Shown: positions 6,312 to 7,320 of the stretch, in pieces
Layout of the letters: each line of letters begins with the position of its first letter
Numbering within the stretch: position 1 is the stretch's first letter
Assembly (NCBI GenBank): GCA_025358235.1
Contig: JANYKH010000311.1
Location: 1 to 7,320 of the forward strand
DNA: 7,320 nucleotides
Direction of reading: 5' to 3'
Origin: Chloroflexota bacterium
Lineage (GTDB): Bacteria; Chloroflexota; Dehalococcoidia; Dehalococcoidales; RBG-16-60-22
Program-made: the position numbers and the translations under genes
The notes under the pieces: generated by a model
What the model was told of the DNA's origin: nothing
Seen by the model: the letters and a program-made list of their open reading frames with translations, nothing else
Database searches by the model: none

Positions 6312-6619
6312 TTACTCACCACCCACCATACAAAAGAAATTAAAGCCAGAATCATAAAAACCGGAACCCATACGCCCACCGGCGTCGTCTCCCCCTTCGG
6401 TTCAGCATGGGGAAATCGCACGCGTCGCGCCTGAGCCGGTTCTTTCTGCCCCGGATATTTTTCTACGGTGTGAGAACTTGCGGAACCATAGCTGGGGGTG
6501 GGAAATATTTTCTCGCACTGCTCACAGCGCCAGATATCGATATTCGGCGGCCGGAAAATATGAGGGCTGCCGCAGCGGGGACACAATCCAGTGGATGATC
6601 TCCGCGGGGAATCCGTCAC
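6308..6619 (-). CDS. Zinc-ribbon protein with C-terminal membrane anchor
   Basis: This is a 103-residue protein. The N-terminal zinc ribbon has CPRCG (C13, C16) and RCEQC (C32, C35), a CxxC-x15-CxxC arrangement. A polar, basic linker with prolines (about 40-80) follows. A single hydrophobic helix at about 82-101 (VGVWVPVFMILALISFVWWV) sits almost at the C-terminus. The expected topology is a tail-anchored membrane protein with the ribbon in the cytoplasm. Start and context: GTG within GTGA overlapping the yqeY stop (6616-6619), and its own TGA overlapping the next ATG. Zinc ribbons of this kind may bind nucleic acid or protein; nothing here decides which. The domain call is firm, but the function is unknown. 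Confidence 0.85.
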   Translation of the reverse strand: MTDSPRRSSTGLCPRCGSPHIFRPPNIDIWRCEQCEKIFPTPSYGSASSHTVEKYPGQKEPAQARRVRFPHAEPKGETTPVGVWVPVFMILALISFVWWVVSK

Positions 6620-7074
6620 TGGTTCAAAAGCTCCGTAACAACATCATTAATATCTTTACCGGGCGCTTTGCCTTTGAGCTGGGCCATGACCTTGGGCATC
6701 ACTTTAGCCTTATCACCGGGGCCCTTGGCGCCGGTTTCCGCGATAACGGCTTTTACAGCCTGGACGATTTCAGCCTTGCTCAACTGCTTGGGCATGTATG
6801 ACTGGATAATAACCAGTTCTTTTTCTTCTTTGGCAACCAGTTCATCCCGTTTGCCGGCTTTGAAGCCCTCGATGCTTTCCTGATGTTGTTTGCAAGATTT
6901 CGCCAGCACGCCGAGGATATCGGCATCGGTGGCTGGGGCATTCTTGGCCATTTCGGCGTATTTTATTGCTGAAATGCACATGCGGAGGGTGTCCCGTTTC
7001 AGGGCATCGCCGCTCTTCATGGCTTCCTTCATGTCATTGCTCATTTTTACTTTCAGGGGTGCTTCCTCGGGCAT
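6616..7074 (-). CDS. yqeY: GatB/YqeY domain-containing protein
   Basis: The 152-residue protein matches YqeY over its full length (family about 150). Visible family features are an N-terminal NDMKEAMKSGDALKRDTLRM segment, the helical central part with KSCKQHQESIEGFKAGKRDEL (about 59-79), EKELVIIQSYMPKQLS (84-99), and the C-terminal GDKAKVMPKVMAQLKG region. The C-terminal part is related to the tRNA-binding tail domain of GatB in the Asp/Glu-tRNA amidotransferase. Stand-alone YqeY has no agreed function, and a tRNA-related role is inference. The start is ATG with a strong GGAGG (7082-7086) seven bases upstream. An extended -10 lies at 7108-7116. It heads a three-gene cluster joined by 4-bp overlaps. 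Confidence 0.93.
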   Translation of the reverse strand: MPEEAPLKVKMSNDMKEAMKSGDALKRDTLRMCISAIKYAEMAKNAPATDADILGVLAKSCKQHQESIEGFKAGKRDELVAKEEKELVIIQSYMPKQLSKAEIVQAVKAVIAETGAKGPGDKAKVMPKVMAQLKGKAPGKDINDVVTELLNQ

Positions 7075-7107
7075 TTTGGTACCTCCATGATCAATTCAGT
7101 CAGGGAT

Positions 7108-7116
7108 ATTGTAGCA
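7108..7116 (-). promoter_or_regulatory. Extended -10 promoter candidate for the yqeY cluster
   Basis: On the minus strand TGC directly precedes TACAAT (7113-7108), which forms an extended -10 (TGN plus a 5/6 hexamer). No good -35 lies at 17-18 bases, as is common for extended -10 promoters. The start would be near 7101, about 27 bases before the yqeY ATG, inside the 74-bp gap after the upstream gene. The cluster can therefore be transcribed independently of that gene. Confidence 0.4.
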
Positions 7117-7148
7117 CTTGGGGCAAGGGGGCGAAAGGGACGTCATCT

Positions 7149-7320
7149 TTATCCTTCTCTTCGCAGCACCTCTCGCGCGGCCATTACACCGCTGGCCGAA
7201 GCCTGCACGAGCCCGCGGCTCACTCCACTGCCATCCCCCACCGCAAACAAATTCTGGATTTCAGTTTCAAGATTTACTGATAGTTCCGGCCGCATGGAAT
7301 AGAACTTAACCTCGACGCCG
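7149..7320 (-). CDS. FAD-dependent dehydrogenase (COG2509-like), C-terminal fragment
   Basis: Only the last 56 residues are in the window; the gene enters from the right edge. The segment NLFAVGDGSGVSRGLVQASASGVMAAREVL (23-52 of the fragment) is the C-terminal FAD-contacting signature of the NAD(P)/FAD-dependent dehydrogenases grouped in COG2509, where the GDG loop contacts the flavin and the last helix caps it. The preceding VEVKFYSMRPELSVNLET fits the same family. Substrate and pathway are not known for most members. It ends with TAA, 74 bp before yqeY, in the same direction. The assignment rests on a short but characteristic stretch. Confidence 0.8.
   Translation of the reverse strand, partial: GVEVKFYSMRPELSVNLETEIQNLFAVGDGSGVSRGLVQASASGVMAAREVLRREG

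Noticed and set aside
6043..6357. Plus-strand frames with a nearby TATAAT (6052-6057)
   Set aside because: They run antisense to the 54-residue gene and zinc-ribbon gene, with no -35 or domain. The TATAAT on this strand is part of the palindrome.

Overview
The window reads as ordinary bacterial chromosome of moderately high GC, densely packed and with mostly one gene orientation. Eight of nine genes lie on the minus strand. The gene content (RsmI, a long PurL with separate PurQ, YqeY, a COG2509-type FAD protein, a monoderm-style PD40 lipoprotein) is most compatible with a Chloroflexota/Dehalococcoidia-like bacterium. That placement is inference from protein character and recall, with no database comparison. 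No mobile element, CRISPR array, tRNA, rRNA or phage gene was seen.

Layout, left to right: (1) 1-583, the 5' two thirds of rsmI on the minus strand, running off the left edge. (2) 584-778, a divergent control region with a minus-strand promoter, a perfect inverted repeat at its predicted start point, and a plus-strand promoter. (3) 779-1474, the only plus-strand gene, a DJ-1/PfpI protein with an unusual lysine-rich N-terminal tail. (4) 1443-2363, a minus-strand six-bladed PD40 (TolB-like) lipoprotein whose 3' end overlaps the DJ-1 gene by 32 bp. (5) 2396-6000, purL and purQ on the minus strand, overlapping by 7 bp. The PurL carries two PurS-like domains fused to its N-terminus. (6) 6001-6146, an intergenic stretch with a purL promoter candidate and two inverted repeats. 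(7) 6147-7074, a tight cluster transcribed in the order yqeY, membrane-anchored zinc ribbon, 54-residue four-cysteine protein, joined by GTGA and ATGA overlaps. The last gene had to be read directly from the sequence. (8) 7149-7320, the C-terminal end of an FAD-dependent dehydrogenase.

Functionally, purL and purQ together encode a complete FGAM synthase (purine step 4). No separate purS is visible and none is needed if the fused PurS pair works in cis. The PD40 lipoprotein follows purQ by 32 bp and is probably co-transcribed, although no functional link is evident. The yqeY cluster encodes one tRNA-amidotransferase-like domain protein and two small metal-binding-type proteins of unknown role. 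The most notable items are the PurS-PurS-PurL architecture, the overlapping small Cys-protein cluster, and the cationic-tailed DJ-1 protein. I did not find a clearly new defence or mobile system.
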